64,000 bases of DNA from Haematobia irritans (GCF_050003625.1 NC_134400.1:43510557-43574556), one strand, 5' to 3'; shown: positions 1 through 12,100, counted from the first letter of the stretch. Made by a program: numbers and translations. Notes: a model not told the origin generated them from the letters alone.

Positions 1-764
1 AGAAGTATTTTCGGACCGTAAAGATGTGTGCCAAAAATGGTGAGTATCGGTCCATGTTTTGGTATGGTCCCCATATAAACTGACCTCCCGATTTGGGGTC
101 TTGGGCTTATAGAAACCGTAGTTTTCATCAAATTTGTCTGAAATTGGAAATCTAGAGGTATTTTTGGGACCATAAAGAGGTGTGCCGAAAATGGTGAGTA
201 TCGGTCCATGTTTTAATATAGCCCATATAAGAAAGATCTCCCGATTTAACTCCTTGGGTTTGTAAAAGCCGTAGTTTTTATCGGATTTGCCTGAAATTGT
301 AAATATTCTGGTATTTTAGGCTCACAATAACGTCTATCGGATTATGTTTTTATCGATCCATTTGGTAAGGCCTCCCTATAGACCGTTTTCACTTCTTGAG
401 GGTATAGAAGGCGCACTGATCATGAAAATTGCTTGAAACTCAATGCAACATTTCCAGATTTTATTTCTCGGGTGAAAATCTACAGATTTAAAATTGCAAA
501 TCAAGACGTTAATTTATAATTTTCTTGCACACTTACAAGAGATGTTAATGATTTTTCTAAAACTAAAAAAAAAAAAATAAAATAAAAAATAAATGGTTCT
601 TATAAATCCAGAATCTGATATAGTGAAGTGTACTGGTTGAACTGCTCTGCTTGATCTGTCATCAAACCCCCCTGAAATTTCAAAGTAAACTATAATATTC
701 GATTCATGGTGGTAGGTGTTTAAGATTCGGCCCGGCCGAACGTACTGCTACATATACTTGTTCA
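1..764 (+). mobile_element. DINE-1-like R3 element, 3' part
   Basis: Starts inside the 153-bp array (recurring words TGGTGAGTATCGGTCCATGT and CCTCTAGATTT in complement). It continues through the R3-specific 3' region (470-700) to the 3' hairpin TTCGGCCCGGCCGAA and the terminal ATACTTGTT at 764. The same 3' region flanks the R2 insertion at 44956-47820. The 5' part is cut off by the window edge. Confidence 0.75.
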
Positions 765-770
765 ATTTCG

Positions 771-837
771 CCTGGACGGAGAATCGAACCGCGGATCATA
801 AGTTTGTAAGCTATTATCCACTGGGCGACGTAGCTGT
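771..837 (-). repeat. tRNA-like fragment
   Basis: Complement of the plus-type tRNA-like sequence at 17458: CGCCCAGTGG (A box) and GGTTCGATTCTCC (B box). The anticodon and T stems do not pair properly. It directly follows the R3 3' end. Confidence 0.55.
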
Positions 838-877
838 TATTGTAATCAACAGACAATTATTGCTATAGCCATCAACG

Positions 878-1775
878 TAAACAGTCAAAGAGTATAGTTT
901 TGGGCGACAACGGGTCCATATCGGTCCATATTTATATATAGCCCCCATATAAACCGATCCCCAGATATGCATCCGTAGCCTCTAAGAGAAGCAAATTTCA
1001 TCCGATCCGGCTGAAATTTGGTACGTGGTGTAAGTATATGGTCTCTAACAACCATGCACGAATTGGTCCATATCGGTCCATAATTATATATAGACCCCAT
1101 ATAAATCGATCCCCAGATTTGTCCTCCGAAGCCTCTTGCATGAGCAAAATTCATCCCATCCGGTTGAAATTTGGAACGTGATGTTAGTATGTGGTCTCTA
1201 ACAAACACGCAAGAAGTGGTCCATATCGGTCCATAATTATATATAGACCCCATATAAATCGATCACCAGATTTGACCTCCGGAACCTCTTGCAGGAGCAA
1301 AATTCATCCGATTCGTTGAAATTTGGTACGTGGAGTTAGTATATGGTCTCTAACAACCATGCACGAATTGGTCGATATCGGTCAATAATTATATATAGCC
1401 CCCATATAAACCGTTTCCCAGTTTTGATCTCCGGAGCCTCTTGGAGGAGCAAAATTCATCCGATCCGGTTAAAATTTGGAACGTGGTTTTAGTATATGGC
1501 CGCTAATAACCATGCCGAAATTGGTCCATATCGGTCTATAGTTATATATAGCTGATCACAAAAAAAACTGGTCCATATCGATTAATAATCATGGTTGCCA
1601 CTCTAGCCAAAAATCAAAATTTTATTTCTACAGAAAATTTTGTCAAAATTTTATTCCTAAAGAAAATTTTGTGAAATTTTATTTCTATAGAAAAATTTGC
1701 CAAAATTTTATTTCTATAGAAAATGGTGTCAAAATTTTAATTCTATAGAGAATGTTGTCAACATTTGAATTCTAT
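878..1775 (+). mobile_element. R1 element, central array and 29-bp repeats
   Basis: Four 153-bp R1 units, the conserved linker ATAATCATGGTTGCCACTC and a short 29-bp array (1611-1770). Both termini are missing. Confidence 0.7.
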
Positions 1776-1949
1776 TGATGTAGGTCGGATGGTATTGCAA
1801 ATGGGCCTTATTGGACCATTTTACGTATAGTCCCCATATAAACCGACCCCCAGATTTGGCTTGCAGAGCCTCTTAGAGAAGCGAATCCGGTTGAAATTTG
1901 ATACGAGGTGTAAGTATATGGTATCTAACCCATGCAAAAATTGGTCCAT

Positions 1950-2942
1950 TGTAACGGAATGAAATACATTTTTGAATTACCAATAGTGTAAAACAAAATG
2001 TATTCGTCCTTACATAAATTTATTTAAATGTGCCTCATATTGTTTAATGTGTGTATGCTTTGTGTGGCCACTATACATATACCCACTGCTCTGCTCTCCT
2101 TATACCCACTGTCGTTCAATGCAGTTTGGATGGGTATGAGAACGGTGATTCATAAGGCATTCTGACTTTCAGAGACATATATTTTTGCGTGCTATGAGTA
2201 TAATTCTCATCTACGTCGTGGCTGTAGGAGAATATAAACCCAGGGTCTATGGGCAACGAGGATGAGTCCCGACAGCCGAAGGGTATTGAACACAACGAGT
2301 GGCACGACCGCAGTCAGTTCACACTAAGCGACAGGAACTCTACCACCGCACTAAGTGTTTCGGCATTTAGCTTGCTTCCGCTCTAATTCTTTAGGCATTT
2401 AGCTTGCTTCCGCACTAACCGTTTCCCGGCATTTAGCTTGCTTCCGCACTAATTGTTTCGGCATTTAGCTTGCTTCCGCACTAACCGTTTCCCGACGATT
2501 AGCTTGCTTCCTCACTAATAGCTTCGGCTATTAGCTTGCTTCCGCACTAATCGTTCTCCGCTTCTCCACCGAATCATCAACCGAATAGTCAACGAAGCTG
2601 AATCGTCAACTACAATCCCGAGCCATCATTGCCGCAGAACCCATCAACGGGATCCGAACCGAACAATCGTCGACACCGTACCAACGACTTTAGCCGAACC
2701 AAATCGTCAACAACCGATCCGCCAACATCTTTACTAAGAGGCTACATAATAAAACACCGACTCCCCAGCATACCTTACAAACACAAGCATTATACTTATA
2801 AGGTCAAATAAATAAAGCTCGTACTACTTTTATTATATAAATACCACCAAATCGTGTGTTCTTAATTTAAGGTTCATGGGTCCTTAAAGTTGATCCTGGG
2901 TGACCACTGGTCTACCTCAGCCGACGACAAAACTACGTTACA
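1950..2942 (+). mobile_element. Solo LTR of an LTR retrotransposon
   Basis: A 993-bp block starting TGTAACG and ending CGTTACA, flanked by a 4-bp duplication CCAT (1946-1949 and 2943-2946), inside an R1 repeat whose sequence reads through once the block is removed. It contains TATAAA at 2233-2238 and overlapping AATAAA signals at 2807-2816, as expected for an LTR in plus orientation. No internal region or second LTR is present. A 4-bp duplication fits Gypsy-type integrases. Confidence 0.88.
2362..2556 (+). repeat. Six tandem copies of a 32-35 bp unit inside the LTR
   Basis: The words TTAGCTTGCTTCCGCACTAA recur six times with starts near 2362, 2394, 2428, 2460, 2494 and 2525, separated by variants of CGTTTCCCGGCA. 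It lies after the TATA box, so it would be in the transcribed leader. Confidence 0.85.
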
Positions 2943-2952
2943 CCATATAGGT

Positions 2953-2954
<2 letters not shown>

Positions 2955-2983
<29 letters not shown>
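2955..2983. repeat. (AT)n microsatellite
   Basis: About 14 AT dinucleotides, expanded from the short ATATAT run normally present in the R1 153-bp unit. Confidence 0.9.
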
Positions 2984-3296
2984 GCATCTTGCAGGAGCAA
3001 AATTCATCCGATCCGGTTGAAATTTGGTACGAGATGTAAGTACCCAGCAAAAAAATTTAGAAGTTCTTCCAAAGGCACAACTTTAAAAGCACTTCCAGAA
3101 GATGCACTCCCAATGATGTCCTTTATTTTAACTACCCAGGAAGTTATTTTAATTCGATTTTTTATAACTTGGTTTTTTCATACTTTTAATGGGTAATTTT
3201 AACTTTTTTTTCAAGTTGGTTAAAAACAGAGTAAGAATTCATAAAATGGTACAAATCATTTAAATTTTGTCGAAAAAATTGCAAAATCCAATCTGA

Positions 3297-5441
3297 AACA
3301 AGTAAGGAAAGTCTAACGTCGGGCGGGGCCGACTATATTATACCCTGCACCACTTTGTAGATCTAAATTTTCGATGCCATATCACATCCGTCAAATGTGT
3401 TGGGGGCTATATATAAAGGTTTGTGCCAAATACATACATTTACATATCACTCGATCTGGACAGAATTTGATAGACTTCTACAAAATCTATAGACTCAAAA
3501 TTTAAGGCGGCTAATGCACTAGGGTGGAATACAATGTTACTAAAAAAATATGGGAAACATTTAAATCTGAAGCAGTTTTAAGGAAACTTCGCAAAAGTTT
3601 ATTTAAGATTTTTCGCCCGATATAAATGTATTAGAAGTTTAGGAAAATTGGAGTCATTTTTAAAACTTTTCGACTAAGCAGTAGCGATTTTACAAGAAAA
3701 ATATTGGTATTTTGACCATTTTTGTCGAAATCAGAAAAACATATATGTGGGAGCTATATCTAAATCTAAACCGATTTCAACCAAATTTAGCACGCATAGC
3801 TATAATGCTAATTCTACGCCCTGTGCAAAATTTCAACTAAATCGGAGTAAAAAATTGGCCTCTGTGGTCATATGAGTGTAAATCGGGCGAAAGCTACATA
3901 TGGGAGCTATATCTAAATCTGAACCGATTTCAGTCAAATTTTGCACACTTAACTGCACTACCAATTGTACTCCTAGTGCAAAATTTCAAGCAAATTGGGC
4001 CAAAACTCTGGCTTCTAGGACCATATTAGTCCATATCGGGCGAAAGATATATATGGAAGCTATATCTAAATCTGAATCGATGTCAACCAAATTTGGCACG
4101 CATAGCTACAATGCTAAATCTACTCCCTGTGCAAAATTTCAACCAAATTGGGCCAAAACTCTGGCTTTTAGGACCATATTAGTCCATATCGGGCGAAATA
4201 TATATATGGGAGCCATATCTAAATCCGAACCGATTTCAATCAAATTTTGCACACTTGACTATACTTCTAATTGTACTCCTAGTGCAAAATTTCAACCAAA
4301 TTCGGCAAAGAATCTGGCTGCTGGGGCCATATAAGTCCATATCGGGCGAAAGATATATATGGGAGCTATATCTAAATCTGAACCGATTTCTTCCAAAATC
4401 AATAGGATTATATTCTGACCCAAATTACGAACATGTGTCAAATTTGAAGGCGATTGGACTTAAATTGCGACCTAGACTTTGATCACAAAAATGTGTTCAC
4501 AGACAGACGGACGGACGGACGGACAGACGGACATGGTTATATCGACTCAGGGACCCACCCTGAGCATTATTGCCAAAGACACAATGTGTCTATCTCGTCT
4601 CCTTTGTACAAACATAACACTTAGTCGTATAGTTAAGTGTGCAAAATTTGATTGAAATCGGTTCAGATTTAGGTATAGCTCCCATATATATCTTTCGCCC
4701 GATATGGACTAATATGGTCCTAAAAGACAGAGTTTTGGCCCAATATGGTTGAAGTTTTGCACAGGGAGTAGATTTAGCATTGAAGCTATGCGTGCCAAAT
4801 TTGGTTGAAATCGATTCAGATTTAGATATAGCTCCCATAGATATCTTTCGCCCGATATGCACTTATATGGACCCAGAAGCCAGAATTTTATCCCGATTAG
4901 CTTGAAATTATGCACAAGGAGTACAATTGGTAGTATAGTCATGTGTGCCAAATTTGATTGAAATCGGTTCAGATTTAGATATAGCTCCCATATATATGTT
5001 TTTCTGATTTCGACAAAAATTATCAAAATACCAACATTTTCCTTGTTTAATCGCCACTGCTTAGTCGAAAAGTTGTAAAAATGACTCTAATTTTCCTAAA
5101 CCTCTAATACATATATATCGAGCGATAAATCATAAATAAACTTTTGCGAAGTTTCCTTAAAATTGCTTCAGATTTAAATGTTTCCCATATTTTTTACTAA
5201 AATTGTTTTCCACCCTAGTGCATTAGCCAACTTAAATTTTGAGTCTATAGATTTTGTAAAAGTCTATCAAATTCTGTCCAAATTGAGTGATATTTAAATG
5301 TATGTATTTGGGACAAACCTTTATATATAGAACCCAACACATTTGACGGATGTGATATGGTATCGAAAATTTAGATCTACAAAGTGGTGCAGGGTATAAT
5401 ATGGTCGGCCCCGCCCGACTTTAGACTTTCCTTACTTGTTT
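3297..5441. mobile_element. DINE-1-like R2 elements arranged as a fold-back
   Basis: Left half (3297-4600) is an R2 element on the minus strand with its 3' end (AAACAAGTAAGG) at 3297, four 153-bp units and a GGAC/GACA tract at 4500-4530. At about 4602 it switches to a second R2 in the opposite orientation that runs to its own 3' end (CTTACTTGTTT) at 5441. The outer 450 bases are therefore inverted copies of one another. R2 3' ends carry the hairpin GTCGGCCCCGCCCGAC. Confidence 0.75.
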
Positions 5442-5442
5442 T

Positions 5443-5830
5443 TCTATAGAAAATGTTATCAAAATTTTTCTATAGAAATGTTAGAAAATTTTGTCAAAAT
5501 TTTATTTCTATAGAAAATTTTGTCAAAATTTTATTTCTATAGAAAATTTTGTCAACATTTTATCTCTATAGAAAATTTTATATCTATAGAAAATTTTGTC
5601 AAAATTTTATATATATAGAAAATTTTATCAAAATTTTATATCTATAGAAAATTTTGTCCAAATTTTATTTCTATAGAATTTTGTCAATATTTTTATTGAA
5701 AATTTGTCAAAATTTTATTTCTATAGAAAATTGTGTGAAAATTTTCTTTCTTTAAAATATTCTGTCAAAATTTTATATCTATAGAAAATTTTGTTAAAAA
5801 TTTATTTTCATTTATCTACAGAAACTTGAA
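5443..5830. repeat. 29-bp array
   Basis: About 13 copies directly following the R2 fold-back. Confidence 0.85.
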
Positions 5831-6365
5831 TGAAGTACCATCAATTCTACCAATTTTCATGAACTAAAATTATGTCAAATCTGCTATAAAAAATTTTGTT
5901 GTCTTTTCAAGCCAAACTCTTAATGCCAAAAGTAGAGTGTAGGATATAAACGTGGAAAACAAGATTAACCACAACAAGAGGTCAACATTCATTTTGTTTA
6001 GCTTTAAAATGTGTCATTTCATTGCATGTGCATTTTGAATAAATGTGAATATAATTTTTGTAATTTGTATTGTAATTGCTTGCTAGAATGTTTAATATGT
6101 AGAAAAGAATTTATATTGATTATCCATTTATTGTAAATGGATCCACGTGACATTGCCATTGAATATTAACTATGAAGATCAACTACTTACGGGTAATACA
6201 TGTGTGTAAAATATAGCGGAGTGGAACAATTAACCAATAATTAAATTGTCCAGAATCATATATTTAACCATGAGATAGGTAAGGCATAAAATAACCTATT
6301 CAATACGAATTTGGCTCTCTCTCTCTCTCTGGCTAAAGGGGAGGCTTCTCTATTAAAATCTGTGT
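5831..6365. other. AT-rich DNA, unclassified
   Basis: Between the 29-bp array and the hAT target site. No gene seen. Confidence 0.4.
6319..6332. repeat. (CT)n microsatellite
   Basis: Seven CT dinucleotides just outside the hAT element. Confidence 0.7.
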
Positions 6366-6373
6366 GTTTCCAG

Positions 6374-7285
6374 CAGTGTTGTCAACTCCCCAAGGCCAAA
6401 AAGCACCAAAAATATATTATAAATTCTAACATACCACCTTCCACCACAAAATCGAAAATTAAACGCTCTACTAAAAAAAAAAAAAAAAAAAAAAACTTCC
6501 GAAGATGTATTATACAACTTTTGTGAATTGAATTTTAAGAAGTTAACGTGGGTATTAAGATCGAGTTTAGCTGCTAAAATTACCATTTTTCATAGTTACT
6601 TTTCTTAAGTAATTCATTTTAAGGAATACAAACTTTGTGACAATTTGCTTTTGGCTATTCCCCATCAAGTTCTAATAAAATTTGCAGCAAATATGCATAA
6701 TTTTATGCCTTGTTTACTGATATAGTTTTCACATTAGCGGCAAAACTCGAACTTAGTACTCACCATTATGAACCGCTATTCAAGTATACACTTTGATCAG
6801 TTTTAATGCTTTCGTCCAATTCATTTTGATCAGTGATGTTTTTAAACTTTCAAAATATTAATATATGGAAGGAGTCTATTGCTTATTTCAGTTGTGCGTG
6901 CTTTTCTGAATCTAATACAAACGTTTTTAATGACATCTTTACCAAATTCAAAAATTCGACACTCATCGCTCGACTTTCATACAGAATACCCTAAATAACA
7001 ATATTAATTAAAAAATAATCAATACCAACTTCATAACAATCAAATTCTATATTTGGCAATAAATTTGAGTTTTTTCGGCTCTTGAAAGTCTAATAAAAAT
7101 TTTTGTATCAATTAAACTTAATACTGTTCAAAATAAAAAAAGCACCAAAAGCACTAAATGAAAATGCCAGAAAGCACCAAGTTGGTGCTTTTTTTTTTGA
7201 AAAGGCACCAAAAAGGCAATTTGGTGCTTTTTAGAAATCAAAAAGCACTAAATTTGGTGCTAAAAGCACCAAATTGGCAACACTG
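6374..7285. mobile_element. hAT-type non-autonomous element
   Basis: A 912-bp element bounded by CAGTGTTG and CAACACTG, flanked by a perfect 8-bp duplication GTTTCCAG (6366-6373 and 7286-7293), the signature of hAT transposition. The subterminal parts are full of AAAGCACCAAA/TTTGGTGCTTT words in both orientations, probably transposase binding sites. A run of 22 A lies near 6475-6496. No transposase reading frame is present. Confidence 0.88.
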
Positions 7286-7314
7286 GTTTCCAGCGATTTT
7301 TGATGACAAATTTG

Positions 7315-7564
7315 CACCCAGAGAAGGAATATGATAACCTCAAACATGTTTTAAGAGCAAAATGTTATTTTTGGCTGGTGACCATGTAACATGGTTTTCG
7401 CAACCATGCTATTTTCTCGGAAATCATGTATCTGATTTCGGCAGGCAGGTTATATTTGACGAGAAAATAACATTTTAGTGACAAACATGTTACATGGTCA
7501 CCATACAAAAATAACATTTTGCTCTTGAAACATGTTTGAGGTGATCATATTCCTTCTCTGCGTG
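7315..7564. mobile_element. Small palindromic MITE (M2 type)
   Basis: 250 bp with inverted arms of about 90 bases, CACCCAGAGAAGGAATATGA at the left and the complement of CACGCAGAGAAGGAATATGA at the right. The arms include the words GACCATGTAACATG. Related sequence occurs at 12630-12690 and makes up the outer parts of the element at 26765-28654, where the flanking duplication is TA. Here the flanks are TG/TG, so the target site is uncertain. Confidence 0.75.
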
Positions 7565-7589
7565 TGGGCTTTAACGATTTGACGATGAT

Positions 7590-9545
7590 TTTAAGTCGGA
7601 AAGTGTAAACTGAAAATTTTCAAAATTTTACTTTTCGACTTTTCGAAAATTTGGACAAGTGGACATTTCAAGTTTTTGATTAATTTACAATTTGGACAAG
7701 TCGACTTTTTGACCTTTTCAAAATTTGGATTTTCGGCTTTTCGAGTTTACGACTTTTAAAATTTAGATTTGAAAACTCTTAATCGTCGAACTTTTTACTT
7801 ATTTAAGCTTTCGAAAATTTGACTTTTTAATAATTATGCATATGGACTTTTTAAATTCTTTAGGCAGATTTCGAGTAGTTTTTCAAAATTTCGAAAATCC
7901 GATTTTTCGAGATTTTGATTTGTTTTGAATTTTCAAACTTTAGGAAGGTTAAATGTTCGAGATTTCCACTTTTTTCAAAAGTTTGAAAGTCAAATAATAA
8001 AATTTTCATGTTATTAAAATTGAGACGTGTGGACATTTCGAAAAGTTTACTTTTCGATTTTTCGTCAAATTTTTCAAAATTTAGAAAAGTTTACTCTTCG
8101 AGTTTCCGACTTTTTAAACATTCGTTCAAGTCGACTTTATTCCAACTTCGAAAAAGTTAACTTTTCAAGTTTTCCTCTTTTAAGCATTTGGACAAGTTGA
8201 CTTTTTCAAAATGTGGACATTTAGGTTTTACGAGTTTACGACTTTTTAAAAATTTGATTCTAAAATTTTGAAAAGTCGAACTTTCGACTTTTTAAAAATT
8301 TGGAAAAACTGGCCTTTCAACATTACAAACAAGAAAAGGAATATTAAAATTTTGTAAATAGATTTCGAATGGCCGACTTGTGTTTTGAAATTTTTAATCT
8401 CAAACTATAAAGTTTCGACATTGTCAAAATTTGGAAAAGACTATATTTTGAGTTTTTAACCTTTTGAAAATTGGGCCAAACGGACTTTTTTAAAATCTCA
8501 AAAGTCAACATTTCGATTGTTCAACTTTTTCAAAATTTGGAAAAAAATGTTCGCAGTTTGCATTCCTTTTTTAAAATTTAGACCAGTCGACTTTTACACA
8601 ATTTTAAAAAGTCAACCGTACATGTTTGTGACTTTTTAAATTTTAATTAAATTTACCAAAATCATCTTCTCCAACTTTTGACTTTTTTAAAATTTTGAAT
8701 TTTCCAAAAATTTTACAATTTTTAAAAATTTGAAAATGTCAATTTTCGATTTTTTTAAAGTTCACTTTTCCAAAACGAGTTTTCAACTTTTTGATCATTT
8801 GTCGACTTTATCATAATTTGCAAAAGTAATTTTTACGACTTTAGGACTTTTTAAAGAATTAGGTATTTCGAATTTTTCAAAATTTGCTACTCTTGAAAAA
8901 TTCGGCTATTTCGAATTTCGACTTTTTACAAATTTAGATAATTCAACTTTTCGAGTTGAAGAATTTTTTAAAATTTGGCCATGGCGACTTTTAAAAATTT
9001 TGGATAAGCAGACTTTTATCACTATATCGAAAAGTCAAAGTTTAAAATTTTTTAAAAGTTTGGATATTTCGACGTTTTCAATATTTGGAAAATTCCAACT
9101 TTTAAGAATTTAAGATAAGTCGACATTTCGAGTTTTTAAAATGTGGAACAGTCAAACTCTCAAAATTTCGACTTTTTGAAATTTGGACAGATCAACTTTT
9201 CGAAAAAGTCAACTTTTCGAAAAAGTCAACTTTACGAGTTTACAATGCCGCTGTTTCAAAATTTCGAGCTTTTTGACTTCTCTAAAATTTGCAACTGTCC
9301 ATTTCTCCAATAATCGACTTTTCCAAAATTTTGACTTGTTTTTTGACTTTACTTCTTAACGATCCTATGAAAATTTGGAAAAGTCTCTTTGTCGAATTTT
9401 TTTAAACGTTAGAAAATTTGACTTTTCAAAATTTGTTTCAGAATTTCGAAAACCGACTTTTGAGATTTCAGTATTTTGAAAATTTTAAAAAGTGTTTCTT
9501 AACGTTTTCAAAAATTTGATGCCTTTTCGAGTATTCAACTTTTTA
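7590..9545. repeat. Low-complexity tract rich in CGACTTTT and AAAATTTGG words
   Basis: About 1.95 kb in which GACTTTT, TTTTCGA, AAAATTTGG and AAGTCGA recur in loose order without a fixed period. It has no sustained reading frame and no terminal repeats. It reads like an old, drifted satellite or a slippage-grown region. Confidence 0.6.
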
Positions 9546-10508
9546 ATAATTTCTACAAATCCATTTTTATACCCTGCGCCACACTGTGGAACAGGGTATT
9601 ATAAGTTAGTGCATATGTTTGTAACACCCAGAAGGAGACGAGATAGACACATGGTGTCTTTGGCAATAATGCTCAGGTTGGGTCCCTGAGTCGATATAAC
9701 CATGTCCGTCTGTCCGTCCGTCCGTCTGTCTGTGAACACATTTTTGTGATCAAAGTCTAGGTCTCAATTTAAGTCCAATCGCCTTCAAATTTGGCACATG
9801 TTCCTAATTTGGAGCAGAATAGAACCCTATTGATTTTGGAAGAAATCGGTTCAGATTTAGATATAGCTCCCATATATATCTTTCGCCCGATATGCACTAA
9901 TATGGTCCCAGCAGCCAGAGTTTTATACCGATTTGCTTGAAATTTTGTACAAACATCATACTTAGTCGTATGGTCAAGTGAGCACAATTTGATTGAAATT
10001 GGTTCAGATTTAGATATAGCTCCCATATATATCTTTCGCCAGATATGGACTTATATGGCCCCAGAAGCCAGATTTTTGGCCGAATTTGGTTGAAATTTTT
10101 CAATAGGAGTACAATTAGTAGTATAGTCAAGTGTGCAAAATTTGATTGAAATCGGTTCAGATTTAGATATAGCTCCCATATATATCTTTCGCCCGATATA
10201 TGGCCCCAAAAGCCAGAGTTTTGGCCCAATTTGGTTGAAATTTTGCACACGCAGTAAATTTAGCATTGTAGCTATGCGTGTTAAATTTTATTGAAATCGG
10301 TTCAGATTTATAAATAGCTCCCATATATAGCTTTCGCCCGATTTACACTCATATGACCACAGAGGCCAATTTTTTACTCCGATGTCGTTGAAATTTTGCA
10401 CACGGCCGAATTTGGTTGAAATTTTGCGCTAGGAGTACAATTAGTAGTATAGTCATGTGTGCCAAATTTGATTGAAATCGGTTCAGATGTAGATATAGCT
10501 CCCATATA

Positions 10509-11443
10509 AAGGGTGATTCTTTTGAGGTTAGGATTTTCATGCATTATTATTTGACAGATCACGTGGGATTTCAGACATGGTGTCAAAGAGAAAGATGCTC
10601 AGTATGCTTTGACATTTCATCATGAATAGACTTACTAACGAGCAACGCTTGCAAATCATTGAATTTTATTACCAAAATCAGTGGCAGAAAATCCGCTTTT
10701 TTATCGACAAATTTTGTTCAGCGATGAGGCTCATTTCTGGTTGAATGGCTACGTAAATAAGCAAAATTGCCGCATTTGGAGTGAAGAGCAACCAGAAGCC
10801 GTTCAAGAACTGCCCATGCATCCCGAAAAATGCACTGTTTGGTGTGGTTTGTACGCTGGTGGAATCATTGGACCGTATTTTTTCAAAGATGCTGTTGGAC
10901 GCAACGTTACGGTGAATGGCGATCGCTATCGTTCGATGCTAACAAACTTTTTGTTGCCAAAAATGGAAGAACTGAACTTGGTTGACATGTGGTTTCAACA
11001 AGATGGCGCTACATGCCACACAGCTCGCGATTCTATGGCCATTTTGAGGGAAAACTTCGGAGAACAATTCATCTCAAGAAATGGACCGGTAAGTTGGCCA
11101 CCAAGATCATGCGATTTGACGCCTTTAGACTATTTTTTGTGGGGCTACGTCAAGTCTAAAGTCTACAGAAATAAGCCAGCAACTATTCCAGCTTTGGAAG
11201 ACAACATTTCCGAAGAAATTCGGGCTATTCCGGCCGAAATGCTCGAAAAAGTTGCCCAAAATTGGACTTTCCGAATGGACCACCTAAGACGCAGCCGCGG
11301 TCAACATTTAAATGAAATTATCTTCAAAAAGTAAATGTCATGGACCAATCTAACGTTTCAAATAAAGAACCGATGAGATTTTGCAAATTTTATGCGTTTT
11401 TTAAAAAAAAAAAAAGTTATCAAGCTCTTAACAAATCACCCTT
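10509..11443 (+). mobile_element. Mariner-like (Tc1/mariner superfamily) element, internally deleted
   Basis: A 935-bp element whose ends are inverted (AAGGGTGATT at the left, its complement at the right), flanked by TA at 10507-10508 and 11444-11445. Removing the element and one TA restores the R2 repeat sequence exactly as seen at 4985-5000, which proves the insertion boundaries. The outer 10 bases of the inverted repeats match perfectly and the match weakens further in. Confidence 0.9.
10622..11337 (+). pseudogene. Mariner-like transposase, N-terminal part deleted
   Basis: An ATG at 10622 opens MNRLTNEQRLQIIEFYYQNQ, the usual N-terminus of this transposase group, but after about 19 codons the frame is lost. 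The open frame resumes at 10681 in another phase and gives the catalytic domain to a TAA at 11335. Catalytic residues in that 217-residue frame are D15 (FSDEAHF), D108 (QQDGATCH) and D145 (RSCDLTP). Spacing D108-D145 is 36 residues, and 41 to the next D150. The mariner rosa group is described with D,D41D, which may be relevant. The helix-turn-helix region, roughly 120-130 codons, is missing, so the protein should not bind its ends. AATAAA occurs just after the stop (11361). This is a cut-and-paste transposase relic with a largely intact catalytic core. Confidence 0.85.
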
Positions 11444-11867
11444 TATATGTTTTACTGATTTCGACAAAAATGATCAAAATACCAACATTTTCCTTGTAAA
11501 ATCGCCACTGCTTAGTCGAAAAGTTGTAAAAATGACTCTAATTTTCCTAAACTTCTAATACATATATATCGAGCGATAAATCATAAATAAACTTTTGCGA
11601 AGTTTCCTTAAAATTGCTTCAGATTTAAATGTTTCCCATAATGCATTTGCCGACTTAAATTTTGAGTCTATAGATTTTGTAGAAGTCTATCAAATTCTGT
11701 CCAGATCGAGTGGTATTTAAATGTATGTATTTGGGACAAACCTTTATATATAGCCCCCAACACATTTGACGGAAGTGATATGGTATCGAAAATTTAGATC
11801 TACAAAGTGGTACAGGGTATAATATAGTCGGCAACGACCGACTTTAGACTTTCCTTACTTGTTTTTA

Positions 11868-12100
11868 CTAACATAGTGTACCATCCCAGGGCGTTAGCTG
11901 ACTTAAATTTTAAGTCTATAGATTATAAATTTTGTTCAGATGGAGTCAGATTTAACTGTATGTATTTGGGACGAAACCCCTTTTATATAGCACTCAACAC
12001 ATTTGACGTATTTGATATAGTATCGAAAATGTGGATTTACAAAGTGGTGCAGGGTATAATATAGTCGAACCCGCTCGACTTTAGACTTTCGTTACTTGTT
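11868..12100 (+). mobile_element. R2 3' end fragment
   Basis: A more diverged copy of the last 230 bases of R2 with the terminal ACTTGTT, directly after another R2 3' end. Confidence 0.7.

Larger units (their letters stand above)
1776..3050 (+). mobile_element. R1 fragment split by the solo LTR
   Basis: R1 sequence from GATGTAGGTCGGATGGTATT through part of two 153-bp units, interrupted at 1950-2942 by the LTR and carrying the (AT)n expansion. Confidence 0.7.
9564..11863 (+). mobile_element. DINE-1-like R2 element, complete, with mariner-like insertion
   Basis: Runs from the 5' hairpin end (TTTTTATACCCTGCGCCACA, 9564 onward, hairpin to about 9599), through a GTCC/GTCT tract (9706-9732) and five 153-bp units, to the 3' end ACTTGTT near 11863. 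The mariner-like element at 10509-11443 splits it. This arrangement matches DINE-1/Helentron-associated elements of Drosophila: ATACCC hairpin, GTCY microsatellite, central tandem repeats and a 3' hairpin before CTTACTTGTTT. Confidence 0.8.

Noticed and set aside
2629..2811. 60-codon frame within the LTR
   Set aside because: No similarity to retroelement proteins; lies between leader repeats and the polyadenylation signal.
7315..7564. TA target duplication for this MITE
   Set aside because: Flanking bases read TG on both sides, so the expected TA could not be confirmed.
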